The notes under the pieces were generated by a model. That model was not told the DNA's origin. It saw only the letters and a program-made list of their open reading frames with translations, and did not search any database. From positions 1 through 22,727 of the forward strand of contig CAIMXQ010000083.1 of the NCBI GenBank assembly GCA_903845465.1: a stretch of 22,727 nt of DNA. The letters are read 5' to 3'. The stretch comes from an uncultured Actinomycetes bacterium (GTDB lineage: Bacteria > Actinomycetota > Actinomycetes > Nanopelagicales > Nanopelagicaceae). The position numbers were made by a program, and so were the translations under genes. Each line of letters opens with the position of its first letter. Within the stretch, counting starts at the first letter, position 1. Shown piece by piece: positions 1 through 6,557 of the stretch.

Positions 1-1
1 C

Positions 2-955
2 TGTAAGGCACATGCGGCTGCCTTTGCGCTGCCTACATATCAATCGGCATGGCTTAAGACTCATCATCCTGCTGCATTTATCGCAGGTGTATTGACCCAC
101 GATCCCGGCATGTATCCCAAGCGGTTACTGCTCGATGAAGCGCGCCAAATCGGTGTGGGTATTGCACCTCTTGATATCAACAAGTCATCTCTGGATTACC
201 GCGTCGAGCGCACACTCGATGGCGATGCAGTGCGTATCGCCTTCTCAACTGTGGCAGGAATATCCGAGAAAGAGATTGCATCAATTATTACAGGCCAGCC
301 TTACATCGACCTTGCAGATTTCTTTCGCAGGTCAGGTGCATCAACACCGGTGGTTGAAAATTTAATTATGACCGGCGCATTCGATTCGATTCACACCAAC
401 CAACGCGATTTATTGTTGCACTTTAACGATCTACAGAAATCACCAGTGGCTAATCTTCCGGGGTCGCAGATGACATTTGGCTTTGCAGCGCCTGCTCTTG
501 AAAGCAGCGGCTTACAACCAATGAATACGGCCGAGAAAGTGCGCAGCGAAGTCGAACGTCTAGGCATGGATGTCACCCAACATATGCTCAGCTTCTATGC
601 GCCATTTCTCAATGCAATCGGCGCTGTGAAATCCTCCGACTTGCTTGCTCTACGTTCTAATTCATCAGTACTTGTTGCTGGTGTAAAAGTGGCGCTACAA
701 ACTCCGCCGGTGCGTTCGGGTCGCCGCGTTATCTTCTTAACTCTCGATGATGGCTATGGCTGCAGCGATTCGACATTCTTTCCCGATGCACAAGTCGATC
801 ATGCATCAACCTTGTATTCGACATCGCTTCTCTTGGTGCGCGGACAGACTCGTCGCACAGGTGCACGTGGCATATCTATTCGCGCAACAGCAGTGTGGGA
901 CTTACGCCTTGCCTACGAAAGATGGCGCGCTCAAGCAGATAGTGTGGCGATATGA
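2..955 (+). CDS. dnaE2: Error-prone DNA polymerase III alpha subunit, DnaE2/ImuC type (C-terminal part, 5' truncated by window)
   Basis: The reading frame is open from base 2, so this is the 3' end of a longer gene cut by the window edge. About 317 residues are visible. The first stretch (KAHAAAFALPTYQSAWLKTH) is the conserved end of the C-family polymerase domain, followed by LTHDPGMYPKRLLLDEAR and LDINKSSLDYRVE, wording I recognise from actinobacterial DnaE2 rather than the replicative DnaE1. A helix-hairpin-helix region and an OB fold (VAGVKVALQTPPVRSGRR, then FLTLDDGYG) come next. The family performs translesion synthesis in the SOS mutasome. The stop codon overlaps the dinB start (ATGA, 952-955), which implies translational coupling. 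The catalytic aspartates lie outside the window, so activity cannot be judged. The DnaE family is certain; the DnaE2 subtype is likely. Confidence 0.85.
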   Translation, partial: CKAHAAAFALPTYQSAWLKTHHPAAFIAGVLTHDPGMYPKRLLLDEARQIGVGIAPLDINKSSLDYRVERTLDGDAVRIAFSTVAGISEKEIASIITGQPYIDLADFFRRSGASTPVVENLIMTGAFDSIHTNQRDLLLHFNDLQKSPVANLPGSQMTFGFAAPALESSGLQPMNTAEKVRSEVERLGMDVTQHMLSFYAPFLNAIGAVKSSDLLALRSNSSVLVAGVKVALQTPPVRSGRRVIFLTLDDGYGCSDSTFFPDAQVDHASTLYSTSLLLVRGQTRRTGARGISIRATAVWDLRLAYERWRAQADSVAI

Positions 956-2148
956 CCGCGGAAGAAGTAGAAGAATCCACGATCTTGCATGTCGATATGG
1001 ATGCCTTTTATGCATCTGTCGCCGAACTCGATAATCCGCAATATAAAGGTAAGGCCCTCGTTGTTGGCGCTGGCGTTCGCGGGGTAGTCCTGTCAGCAAA
1101 TTATGAGGCTCGCAAATTTGGAATCAGGGCTGCAATGCCAGTGGGACGGGCAAAGCGAATGGCGCCGCATGCAATCTTTATTGCACCCGAACATCACAGG
1201 TACTCTGAAATTTCACAGCGCATCATGGCAATCTTTAATTCCTATACGCCACTCGTTGAACCCATCTCACTCGATGAAGCTTTTCTCGATGTCACAGGTT
1301 CGCAGAAGTTATTTGGCACAGGGCGCGAGATCGCAGCAAAGATTCGAGAACAAGTAGAGAAAGAGGAAGGCATTACCTGTTCTGTGGGAATTGCGCCATC
1401 GAAGTTCATTGCAAAACTTGCATCACAACATTGCAAACCCAATGGAATGCTTGAAATTAAATCTGATCGCATTATTCAATTTCTGCATCCACTTCCAGTA
1501 CGCGCAATCTGGGGCGTGGGGCCAAAGACTGCCGAATCCCTCGATCGCTTAGGGCTCCATACCGTTGCTGATATCGCCAATACTCCGCGCTCCACACTGA
1601 TTCGGGCGCTCGGTGATGCAACCGGTGAATCTCTCTATGAGCTTGCATGGGGGCGCGATTACCGCGATGTTGTCGTTAATGAACCTGAAAAAAGTATCGG
1701 CAATGAAGAGACATTCTCACGCGACATTGATAGCCCTGAAGAACTCTTGCGCGAATTTCTGCGCATGACCGAGAAAGCGACTGCGCGGTTGCGTGAAGCA
1801 AACCTCTTCGCAAAGACCATCACCATCAAAATTAAATTTGCAGATTTCACATCGATCACGCGTTCAAAGACGGTGCCACTTGGAATTGATAGCACTCACG
1901 AGACATATGACATTGTGAAAAAGTTATATCTAGCTCTCAATAATGAAGGCGCGCGGATTCGATTGGTAGGAGTCTCACTGGGGAACCTTCAAGATGGTGT
2001 GCCCCAACAACTCGAACTCGGCGCCCGCGAATTTGGATGGCGAGAGGCAGATACCGCTATCGATAAGGCGAAGGCTCGATTTGGCGGGGCAAGTGTGCGT
2101 CCTGGGCGCCTGATTAAGCGTGAAAAGAGTTCAGATGACGCTGAGTAG
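952..2148 (+). CDS. dinB: DNA polymerase IV (Y-family translesion polymerase)
   Basis: This is a Y-family polymerase of 398 residues, close to the usual Pol IV length. The palm is intact: HVDMDAFYASVAE places metal-binding Asp15 and Asp17, and SLDEAFLDV gives Asp108 and Glu109. The NYEARKFGIRAAMP segment (about residues 50-63) is the typical finger region. A helix-hairpin-helix segment (WGVGPKTAESLDRLGL) and the little-finger domain follow. Near residue 350 there is QQLELG, which may be a weak beta-clamp binding motif. The enzyme bypasses lesions with low fidelity. Because the acidic residues are kept, it is not ImuB, the inactive Y-family partner that usually sits next to dnaE2. The start overlaps the dnaE2 stop by four bases, so the two polymerases are probably made from one transcript. 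Confidence 0.95.
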   Translation: MTAEEVEESTILHVDMDAFYASVAELDNPQYKGKALVVGAGVRGVVLSANYEARKFGIRAAMPVGRAKRMAPHAIFIAPEHHRYSEISQRIMAIFNSYTPLVEPISLDEAFLDVTGSQKLFGTGREIAAKIREQVEKEEGITCSVGIAPSKFIAKLASQHCKPNGMLEIKSDRIIQFLHPLPVRAIWGVGPKTAESLDRLGLHTVADIANTPRSTLIRALGDATGESLYELAWGRDYRDVVVNEPEKSIGNEETFSRDIDSPEELLREFLRMTEKATARLREANLFAKTITIKIKFADFTSITRSKTVPLGIDSTHETYDIVKKLYLALNNEGARIRLVGVSLGNLQDGVPQQLELGAREFGWREADTAIDKAKARFGGASVRPGRLIKREKSSDDAE

Positions 2149-2180
2149 CGCACAATTGCGAACTGTTCTATTCTCTCTAT

Positions 2181-2531
2181 ATGGCTCTATCTGATCGCGA
2201 ACGTCGCCTCCTGGCTGAGATGGAAGAAGCTCTCGCCACAGATGACCCACGCCTAGAGTCACGACTTGCTGGAGCCACTATGGCGCCGCCACGTCCACGC
2301 CTTCTGCTTGGAACCCTCGTCACCTTCGCAGGAATCGCAATCATCTTTGCTGGCCTTGTCGCCAAAACAACCCTGATCGGAGCGCTCGGCTTTGTCATTG
2401 CCCTCACTGGAGTCCTGCTTCTTATCCGCTCCATTAGCAGGCCTTTGCCAGGGCGAGGCCGTAATAAGGCAGCTCGTAAATCACTCACAGCTCGCCTTGA
2501 AGAGCGTTGGGATCGTCGTAACTTTCAGTAA
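2181..2531 (+). CDS. DUF3040 family small membrane protein
   Basis: A protein of 116 residues beginning MALSDRERRLLAEMEEAL, which matches the conserved N-terminus of the actinobacterial DUF3040 family (a short acidic amphipathic helix). Two membrane segments follow at about residues 42-62 and 67-85, then a basic C-terminal tail rich in Arg and Lys. The function of the family is unknown; it is often found near the start of the dcw cluster in Actinobacteria. There is no Shine-Dalgarno sequence before the ATG. A TATTCT hexamer lies at 2169-2174, six bases before the start, so a leaderless transcript is possible. A strong terminator lies 18 bases after the stop, which separates this gene from mraZ. 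Confidence 0.85.
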   Translation: MALSDRERRLLAEMEEALATDDPRLESRLAGATMAPPRPRLLLGTLVTFAGIAIIFAGLVAKTTLIGALGFVIALTGVLLLIRSISRPLPGRGRNKAARKSLTARLEERWDRRNFQ

Positions 2532-2549
2532 GTAGACCAGCTTCGCCTA

Positions 2550-2576
2550 GCCCTGACCTGAGGTCGGGGCTTTTTT
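2550..2576 (+). terminator. Intrinsic terminator after the DUF3040 gene
   Basis: GCCCTGACC (2550-2558) pairs with GGTCGGGGC (2562-2570) across a TGA loop, giving nine pairs including one T-G wobble. Six Ts follow at 2571-2576. This is a textbook rho-independent terminator that closes the left transcription unit before the mraZ promoter region. Confidence 0.9.
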
Positions 2577-2590
2577 CATGGCCAAAAACC

Positions 2591-2670
2591 GTGGGAAGTG
2601 GTGGGGAGGGCTAGGGAAATAAATGGCAGAAAGTGGTGAAAAAAGGGGGAAAGTGGTGTAAAGTGGGGAA
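2591..2670 (+). promoter_or_regulatory. MraZ operator: array of GTGG-type boxes
   Basis: This G-rich, C-poor stretch between the terminator and mraZ carries repeated GTGG cores. AAGTGG occurs at 2596, 2631, 2651 and 2661, and GTGGG occurs at 2591, 2601 and 2663. The clearest units are AAGTGGTGAA (2631-2640), AAGTGGTGTA (2651-2660) and AAGTGGGGAA (2661-2670), in exact ten-base register with a degenerate unit between them. MraZ is known to autoregulate the dcw operon by binding direct TGGG/GTGG repeats spaced by about one helical turn. The position and repeat form fit that role, so the main dcw promoter should lie here, though I cannot assign -35 and -10 boxes with confidence. Confidence 0.75.
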
Positions 2671-2720
2671 TTGAGCGGGAATTTCACGCTCAACGACCTT
2701 GGGGAAGGCGGTAAACACGA

Positions 2721-3152
2721 GTGTTTCTTGGAACTCATGAACCGCGCCTTGATGAAAAGGGTCGCCTCATCCTTCCCGCCAAATTCCGCGACGATCTCTC
2801 AGCTGGCCTTGTGATTACCAAGGGACAAGAGCGATGCCTCTATGTCTTCCCAGCATCTGAATTCGCAACGATCACAGAAACGTTGCGCCAAGCACCTGTG
2901 ACTGCAAAGAGCGCTCGCGATTACCAACGTGTGATGTTTGCAGGCGCACACGATGAAATTCCCGACCGTCAAGGTCGCGTCACCATCCCACAAGGTCTTC
3001 GCACATATGCAGGTCTTGAAAAAGAGTGCGTCGTCATCGGTGCAAATACTCGCGTCGAAATTTGGGATAGCGCTGCATGGAGCGATTACCTCGCTGATCG
3101 CGAAAAGAGTTTTGCTGATGTTTCTGAAGAAGTTTTTCCGGGACTTTTTTAA
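2721..3152 (+). CDS. mraZ: Transcriptional regulator MraZ
   Basis: A protein of 143 residues, the normal size for MraZ. The GTG start at 2721 gives the canonical N-terminus MFLGTHEPRLDEKGRLILPA. Two SpoVT-AbrB-like halves are visible, each with the DxxxR signature: DEKGR (residues 11-15) and DRQGR (residues 82-86). MraZ forms ring-shaped oligomers that bind the repeats upstream of its own gene and represses the dcw cluster; the box array at 2591-2670 fits this. A purine-rich GGGGAAGG (2701-2708) is the only Shine-Dalgarno candidate and is 12 bases from the start, further than usual. The last codons and the stop lie inside a 14-bp inverted repeat (3110-3165). Confidence 0.95.
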   Translation: MFLGTHEPRLDEKGRLILPAKFRDDLSAGLVITKGQERCLYVFPASEFATITETLRQAPVTAKSARDYQRVMFAGAHDEIPDRQGRVTIPQGLRTYAGLEKECVVIGANTRVEIWDSAAWSDYLADREKSFADVSEEVFPGLF

Positions 3153-3165
3153 AACATCAGCAAAA
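3110..3165 (+). repeat. 14-bp perfect inverted repeat spanning the mraZ stop codon
   Basis: TTTTGCTGATGTTT (3110-3123) is the exact reverse complement of AAACATCAGCAAAA (3152-3165), with a 28-base spacer. The left arm codes for the last part of MraZ and the right arm begins at the last base of the stop codon. In RNA it would make a long AU-rich hairpin at the mraZ 3' end. No T-tract follows it on the plus strand, so it does not look like a simple intrinsic terminator. A processing site, mRNA stabiliser or attenuator is possible. Confidence 0.7.
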
Positions 3166-3223
3166 AACATTTAGTCAGCAGAAGTACAACTGCATAAGAA
3201 GTACAGCACAACACAACTACATA

Positions 3224-3344
3224 GAGCGCTCATTTGTGGCCACCGCCGACCTTTCCATCCATGTTAGGCCGGCAGCGACGTCCCTTCCCCGGCGTCGCTA
3301 CTGAAAAAGATCCGTCGGCCGGCGGTGACCAGAGATGAGCGCTC
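3224..3344 (+). ncRNA. mraW RNA motif (structured 5' leader of rsmH)
   Basis: An outer 10-bp helix pairs GAGCGCTCAT (3224-3233) with ATGAGCGCTC (3335-3344). Inside it, CACCGCC (3241-3247) pairs with GGCGGTG (3321-3327), and GAC (3248-3250) can continue the helix with GTC (3314-3316), leaving GGCC bulged. A separate hairpin pairs AGCGACG (3274-3280) with CGTCGCT (3293-3299). GGCCGGC occurs both in the internal region (3267-3273) and in the closing strand (3317-3323), so alternative or tertiary pairing is possible. A conserved RNA called the mraW motif is known from comparative genomics in Actinobacteria at exactly this place, ahead of mraW/rsmH. Its ligand or mechanism is unknown as far as I know. 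The structure is seen directly; identity with that motif is inferred from context. Confidence 0.75.
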
Positions 3345-3386
3345 GAAAGTTTTTGCAGAAGGCACGACCAAAGAACGGGGCAGAAG

Positions 3387-4328
3387 ATGCAACATATATC
3401 TGTAATGCGCGATCGATGTGTCGATCTTCTCGCCCCTGCAATTCTTTCATCTGAAAAACCAGTCATCGTTGATGGAACTCTCGGGCTTGGTGGACACACA
3501 GAGGCTCTGTTGCAAAGATTTGAAAATCTCACCGTTATCGGAATCGATCGCGATGAAATAGCGCTCGAGCGATCAACGAAGCGACTTGCACCATTTGCAG
3601 ATCGCCTTAAGACTGCACATAACGTCTTTGATCAAATTTCAAGCGTTGTAGAGGGCTTTGGGTATACCCATATAAATGGTGCACTTTTCGACCTTGGAGT
3701 CTCATCAATCCAGTTAGATGAATCAGAACGCGGTTTCTCGTATTCACACGATGCACCACTTGATATGCGTATGGATCGCAGCCGTGGAATTACAGCCTCA
3801 GAGATTGTTAATACATACGAGCCAGGCAAGCTTGTACAGATATTGCGTACGTATGGTGAAGAGAAGTTTGCAACGCGCATCGTTGAAAATATTGTGAAGG
3901 CGCGCGCGAAGGCACCTTTGAACTCAACTACTGAGCTTGCGACCCTTGTAAAGAACAGCATTCCTGCGGCCACACGTCGCACTGGTGGCAATCCTGCAAA
4001 GCGCACATTCCAAGCGCTTCGCATCGAGGCCAATGATGAACTTGGTGCAATTACCCGCGCTCTGCCTGATGCGCTAGAACTACTTATGGTGGGCGGTCGC
4101 CTTGTGGTGATGTCATTCCAATCTCTCGAAGATCGAATCGTGAAGGAAATTTTTGCAGAAGCTTCTACTTCAAAGTCTCCACGAAATCTCCCCGTTGAAT
4201 TGCCTGAATATGCAGCGAAGTTCTCTCTTGTCTTCCGCTCAAGTGAGACTCCCACTGCAGAAGAACTCGAATCTAACCCTCGTTCGGCATCAGTTCGCCT
4301 TCGTGCAATTGAAAAGGTGGCTGCGTAA
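3387..4328 (+). CDS. rsmH: 16S rRNA (cytosine(1402)-N(4))-methyltransferase
   Basis: A protein of 313 residues, the normal RsmH/MraW size. The SAM-binding loop is DGTLGLGGHTEALL (about residues 29-42). FDLGVSSIQLDESERGFSY and the DMRMD segment follow, and GNPAKRTFQALRIEANDEL lies near residues 202-220; all are RsmH signatures. The enzyme methylates N4 of C1402 in the ribosomal decoding centre. The gene is the first of the tightly overlapped dcw run and follows a structured leader; GGGG at 3377-3380 is a modest ribosome binding site. Its TAA stop shares one base with the ftsL start. Confidence 0.97.
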   Translation: MQHISVMRDRCVDLLAPAILSSEKPVIVDGTLGLGGHTEALLQRFENLTVIGIDRDEIALERSTKRLAPFADRLKTAHNVFDQISSVVEGFGYTHINGALFDLGVSSIQLDESERGFSYSHDAPLDMRMDRSRGITASEIVNTYEPGKLVQILRTYGEEKFATRIVENIVKARAKAPLNSTTELATLVKNSIPAATRRTGGNPAKRTFQALRIEANDELGAITRALPDALELLMVGGRLVVMSFQSLEDRIVKEIFAEASTSKSPRNLPVELPEYAAKFSLVFRSSETPTAEELESNPRSASVRLRAIEKVAA

Positions 4329-4759
4329 TGGCACTTGCAATTGCACGCAAAGTTTCGACAGCTCGTCCGTTGGCTAAGCCGTCGAAAGTTGCACAAGTAA
4401 AGAAGCCGGTATCTGAACGCACGGCAGATGTAATTTCAGGACTTTTCCCAGAAATTACCCCAGGAGCTCGAGCAACACATAAGTATTTTGCAACATTTCT
4501 CACGGTCGTGGGTTTAGTTGGATTCTTAGTTCTTCTTGGGATTAATACCTTGCTTGCACAAGATGCATTCACACTCTCCAACCTCAAGTCAGAAGCGAAG
4601 GCGGTCGCTGATCAACGCGATGCAATTAACCTTCAAATCGACTCGCATGCAGCACCGGAAAAACTTGCAGCAGCTGCAGCAGCTTTGGGTATGCGTCCCT
4701 CAGAGACGCCAGTGTTTCTCAATCTAGCGGTCCAAGATTCTGGAGTTACACATGGGTAA
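4328..4759 (+). CDS. ftsL: Cell division protein FtsL (bitopic, septum-forming)
   Basis: This product of 143 residues has the topology of FtsL: a basic cytoplasmic N-terminus (about 52 residues), one membrane segment at about residues 54-76, then a predicted coiled coil (SNLKSEAKAVADQRDAINLQ) facing outwards. The closing part contains AAALGMRPSETPVFLNL, similar to the end of other actinobacterial FtsL proteins. FtsL works with FtsQ to recruit and activate FtsW and FtsI. Sequence conservation in this family is weak, so the call rests on topology and on its place between rsmH and ftsI. It overlaps rsmH by one base and ftsI by eight. Confidence 0.85.
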   Translation: MALAIARKVSTARPLAKPSKVAQVKKPVSERTADVISGLFPEITPGARATHKYFATFLTVVGLVGFLVLLGINTLLAQDAFTLSNLKSEAKAVADQRDAINLQIDSHAAPEKLAAAAAALGMRPSETPVFLNLAVQDSGVTHG

Positions 4760-6557
4760 TCTCCTACTTGCAAAGTCTCGGATTAAGATTCTTGTTGTTG
4801 CAATATTTATTCTCTTCTCTCTCTTGGCATGCCAGCTCTTTCGTGTGCAGGTCGTTGAAGCAAGCAGTTATCAAGCAAAGGCTGCCAATGAGATGCAGTC
4901 AACTCGCGTTATCCCAGCGCCACGTGGAGCTATCACTGATGTGAACGGTGTTGCCTTTGCTCGGAGCGTCTCGGAAATCAGCATCGTTGTAGATCAAACT
5001 CAAATTACCGATCCGGCACGCGTTGCAAACTTCGTGGCTCCAATTTTGGGACTTCCAGTCGCTGACGTTCTGAGCAGCATTACCGGAACACGTAGATACT
5101 CAATGGTTCTTAAAAATGGTGCTCCAGCAATCTGGGAGCAACTCACACAAGCAATTTATGATTACAACAAGGTCCTAGATAATAAACATTTTGATCAACG
5201 CATCATCGGATTCTTCCCAGAACGCGCCTATATTCGCGATTATCCGTCCGGTCAATTGATTTCTTCACTTGTTGGATTTGTGCGTGCAGATGGAGTCGGT
5301 GCCACCGGTCTTGAATCCAGCATGAACTCTGTCATCACAGGAACAGATGGAAAGTATTCATTTGCAAGCGGATACGGGGCAGAGATTCCCGGCTCACAGC
5401 GCGAAATCGTTGCTGCAAAAGCCGGTACAAATGTCCGCCTCACAGTCGACCGCGATGTGCAATGGGTTGCAGCCAAAGCGATTGCAGATGCAGTTAAGAG
5501 CTCAGGTGCTGTCAGCGGTACGGTCATCGTGATGGATCCAAAAACTGGCGCAATTATTGCTCATGCAACTTCGCCAACTTTTGATCCTAATAACACCAAG
5601 ACTGTAACTCTCGAATCCATGAGAAATCCATCAGTACAAGATGTGTATGAACCAGGTTCGACAGGCAAGGTCATGACTATGGCTGCTGCGCTCGAGGAAA
5701 AGACAATTACACCGCTTACGGTCTTCACTGTTCCTTACAAGTTAAAACGCGCGGGCACCACTTTCAGCGATCACAATCCTCATGCAACCGAACAGCTCAC
5801 GACTTCTGGAATTCTGGCAGTGTCAAGTAATACAGGAACCATTCAAGTTGGTGAAACAATGAAGAATGACACTTTATATAGCTACTTGAGAAAATTCGGG
5901 ATTGGATCAACCACGGGTTCAGGTCTGCCGGGCGAGTCCGCAGGACTCCTTCTTGCAGTGGCTCAATGGTCCGGAACAACTGCACCTACTGTTGCCTTTG
6001 GACAGGGATATTCAGTCACAGCTATGCAGGCGACGAGCGTCTTCGCAACAGTTGCAAATAATGGAGTTCGTGTTTCACCAACTGTCATTGCGGGAACAAG
6101 TGATGCATCTGGTCACTTCACCCCAAATACAACTAGTACAAGTACTCGCGTGATTAGTGAAGATACTGCAATCAAACTTCGTTTGATGATGGAGAGCGTT
6201 GTTTCGGCAGAAGGTACGGCACCAAGTGCTGCGATTCCTGGCTATCGCGTCGCAGGTAAGACGGGAACGGCTATGCGCGTTGATCCTGCAACTGGAAGAT
6301 ATAGCGGCTACACAGCTTCATTTATTGGTTTCGCACCAGCAGATGCACCTCGATATGTCATAAGCGTCACTTTGCAATCTCCACGTAATGGTCACTTCGG
6401 TGGAGCGCTGTGTGGTCCAGTCTTTAAGAAGGTAATGACATTTGTTCTTCAATCAGAACACGTTCCGCCCACCGGAACCACAGTTCTTCCTGTCGCATTG
6501 ACACAGGCAGAACTCACACATCCGCGTGCGACACTGGTGAGCGTTAAGAAGCAATGA
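4752..6557 (+). CDS. ftsI: Septal peptidoglycan transpeptidase FtsI (class B PBP3)
   Basis: A class B penicillin-binding protein of 601 residues with a short cytoplasmic N-terminus and a membrane anchor at about residues 12-32. PAPRGAITDVNG marks the N-terminal PBP dimerisation region. The transpeptidase motifs are complete: SxxK as S303-T-G-K306 in YEPGSTGKVMTM, SxN as S358-S-N360, and KTG at K503-T-G505. No PASTA domains follow. It cross-links septal peptidoglycan together with the FtsW glycosyltransferase encoded downstream. The start lies within the end of ftsL (ATGGGTAA), and the stop overlaps murE as ATGA. Confidence 0.97.
   Translation: MGNLLLAKSRIKILVVAIFILFSLLACQLFRVQVVEASSYQAKAANEMQSTRVIPAPRGAITDVNGVAFARSVSEISIVVDQTQITDPARVANFVAPILGLPVADVLSSITGTRRYSMVLKNGAPAIWEQLTQAIYDYNKVLDNKHFDQRIIGFFPERAYIRDYPSGQLISSLVGFVRADGVGATGLESSMNSVITGTDGKYSFASGYGAEIPGSQREIVAAKAGTNVRLTVDRDVQWVAAKAIADAVKSSGAVSGTVIVMDPKTGAIIAHATSPTFDPNNTKTVTLESMRNPSVQDVYEPGSTGKVMTMAAALEEKTITPLTVFTVPYKLKRAGTTFSDHNPHATEQLTTSGILAVSSNTGTIQVGETMKNDTLYSYLRKFGIGSTTGSGLPGESAGLLLAVAQWSGTTAPTVAFGQGYSVTAMQATSVFATVANNGVRVSPTVIAGTSDASGHFTPNTTSTSTRVISEDTAIKLRLMMESVVSAEGTAPSAAIPGYRVAGKTGTAMRVDPATGRYSGYTASFIGFAPADAPRYVISVTLQSPRNGHFGGALCGPVFKKVMTFVLQSEHVPPTGTTVLPVALTQAELTHPRATLVSVKKQ

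Noticed and set aside
952..2148. ImuB instead of DinB
   Set aside because: All catalytic acidic residues of a Y-family polymerase are present, and the C-terminus has the Pol IV layout rather than an ImuB extension.
2547..2738. Minus-strand reading frame of 63 residues over the mraZ upstream region
   Set aside because: It is low-complexity Pro, Ser and Phe rich sequence created by the G-rich MraZ boxes on the other strand, with no family resemblance.
3341..3354. Classical terminator at the end of the mraW RNA
   Set aside because: The five Ts are separated from the helix by six bases, so this does not meet the usual form; kept only as a possibility in the finding.
3230..3532. Minus-strand frame across the mraW RNA
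   Set aside because: It is explained by the structured leader and the start of rsmH; no protein family features are visible.
3632..4396. Minus-strand frame of 254 residues opposite rsmH
   Set aside because: It lies antisense to a highly conserved gene and has Ser/Arg/Thr-rich composition typical of a shadow frame.
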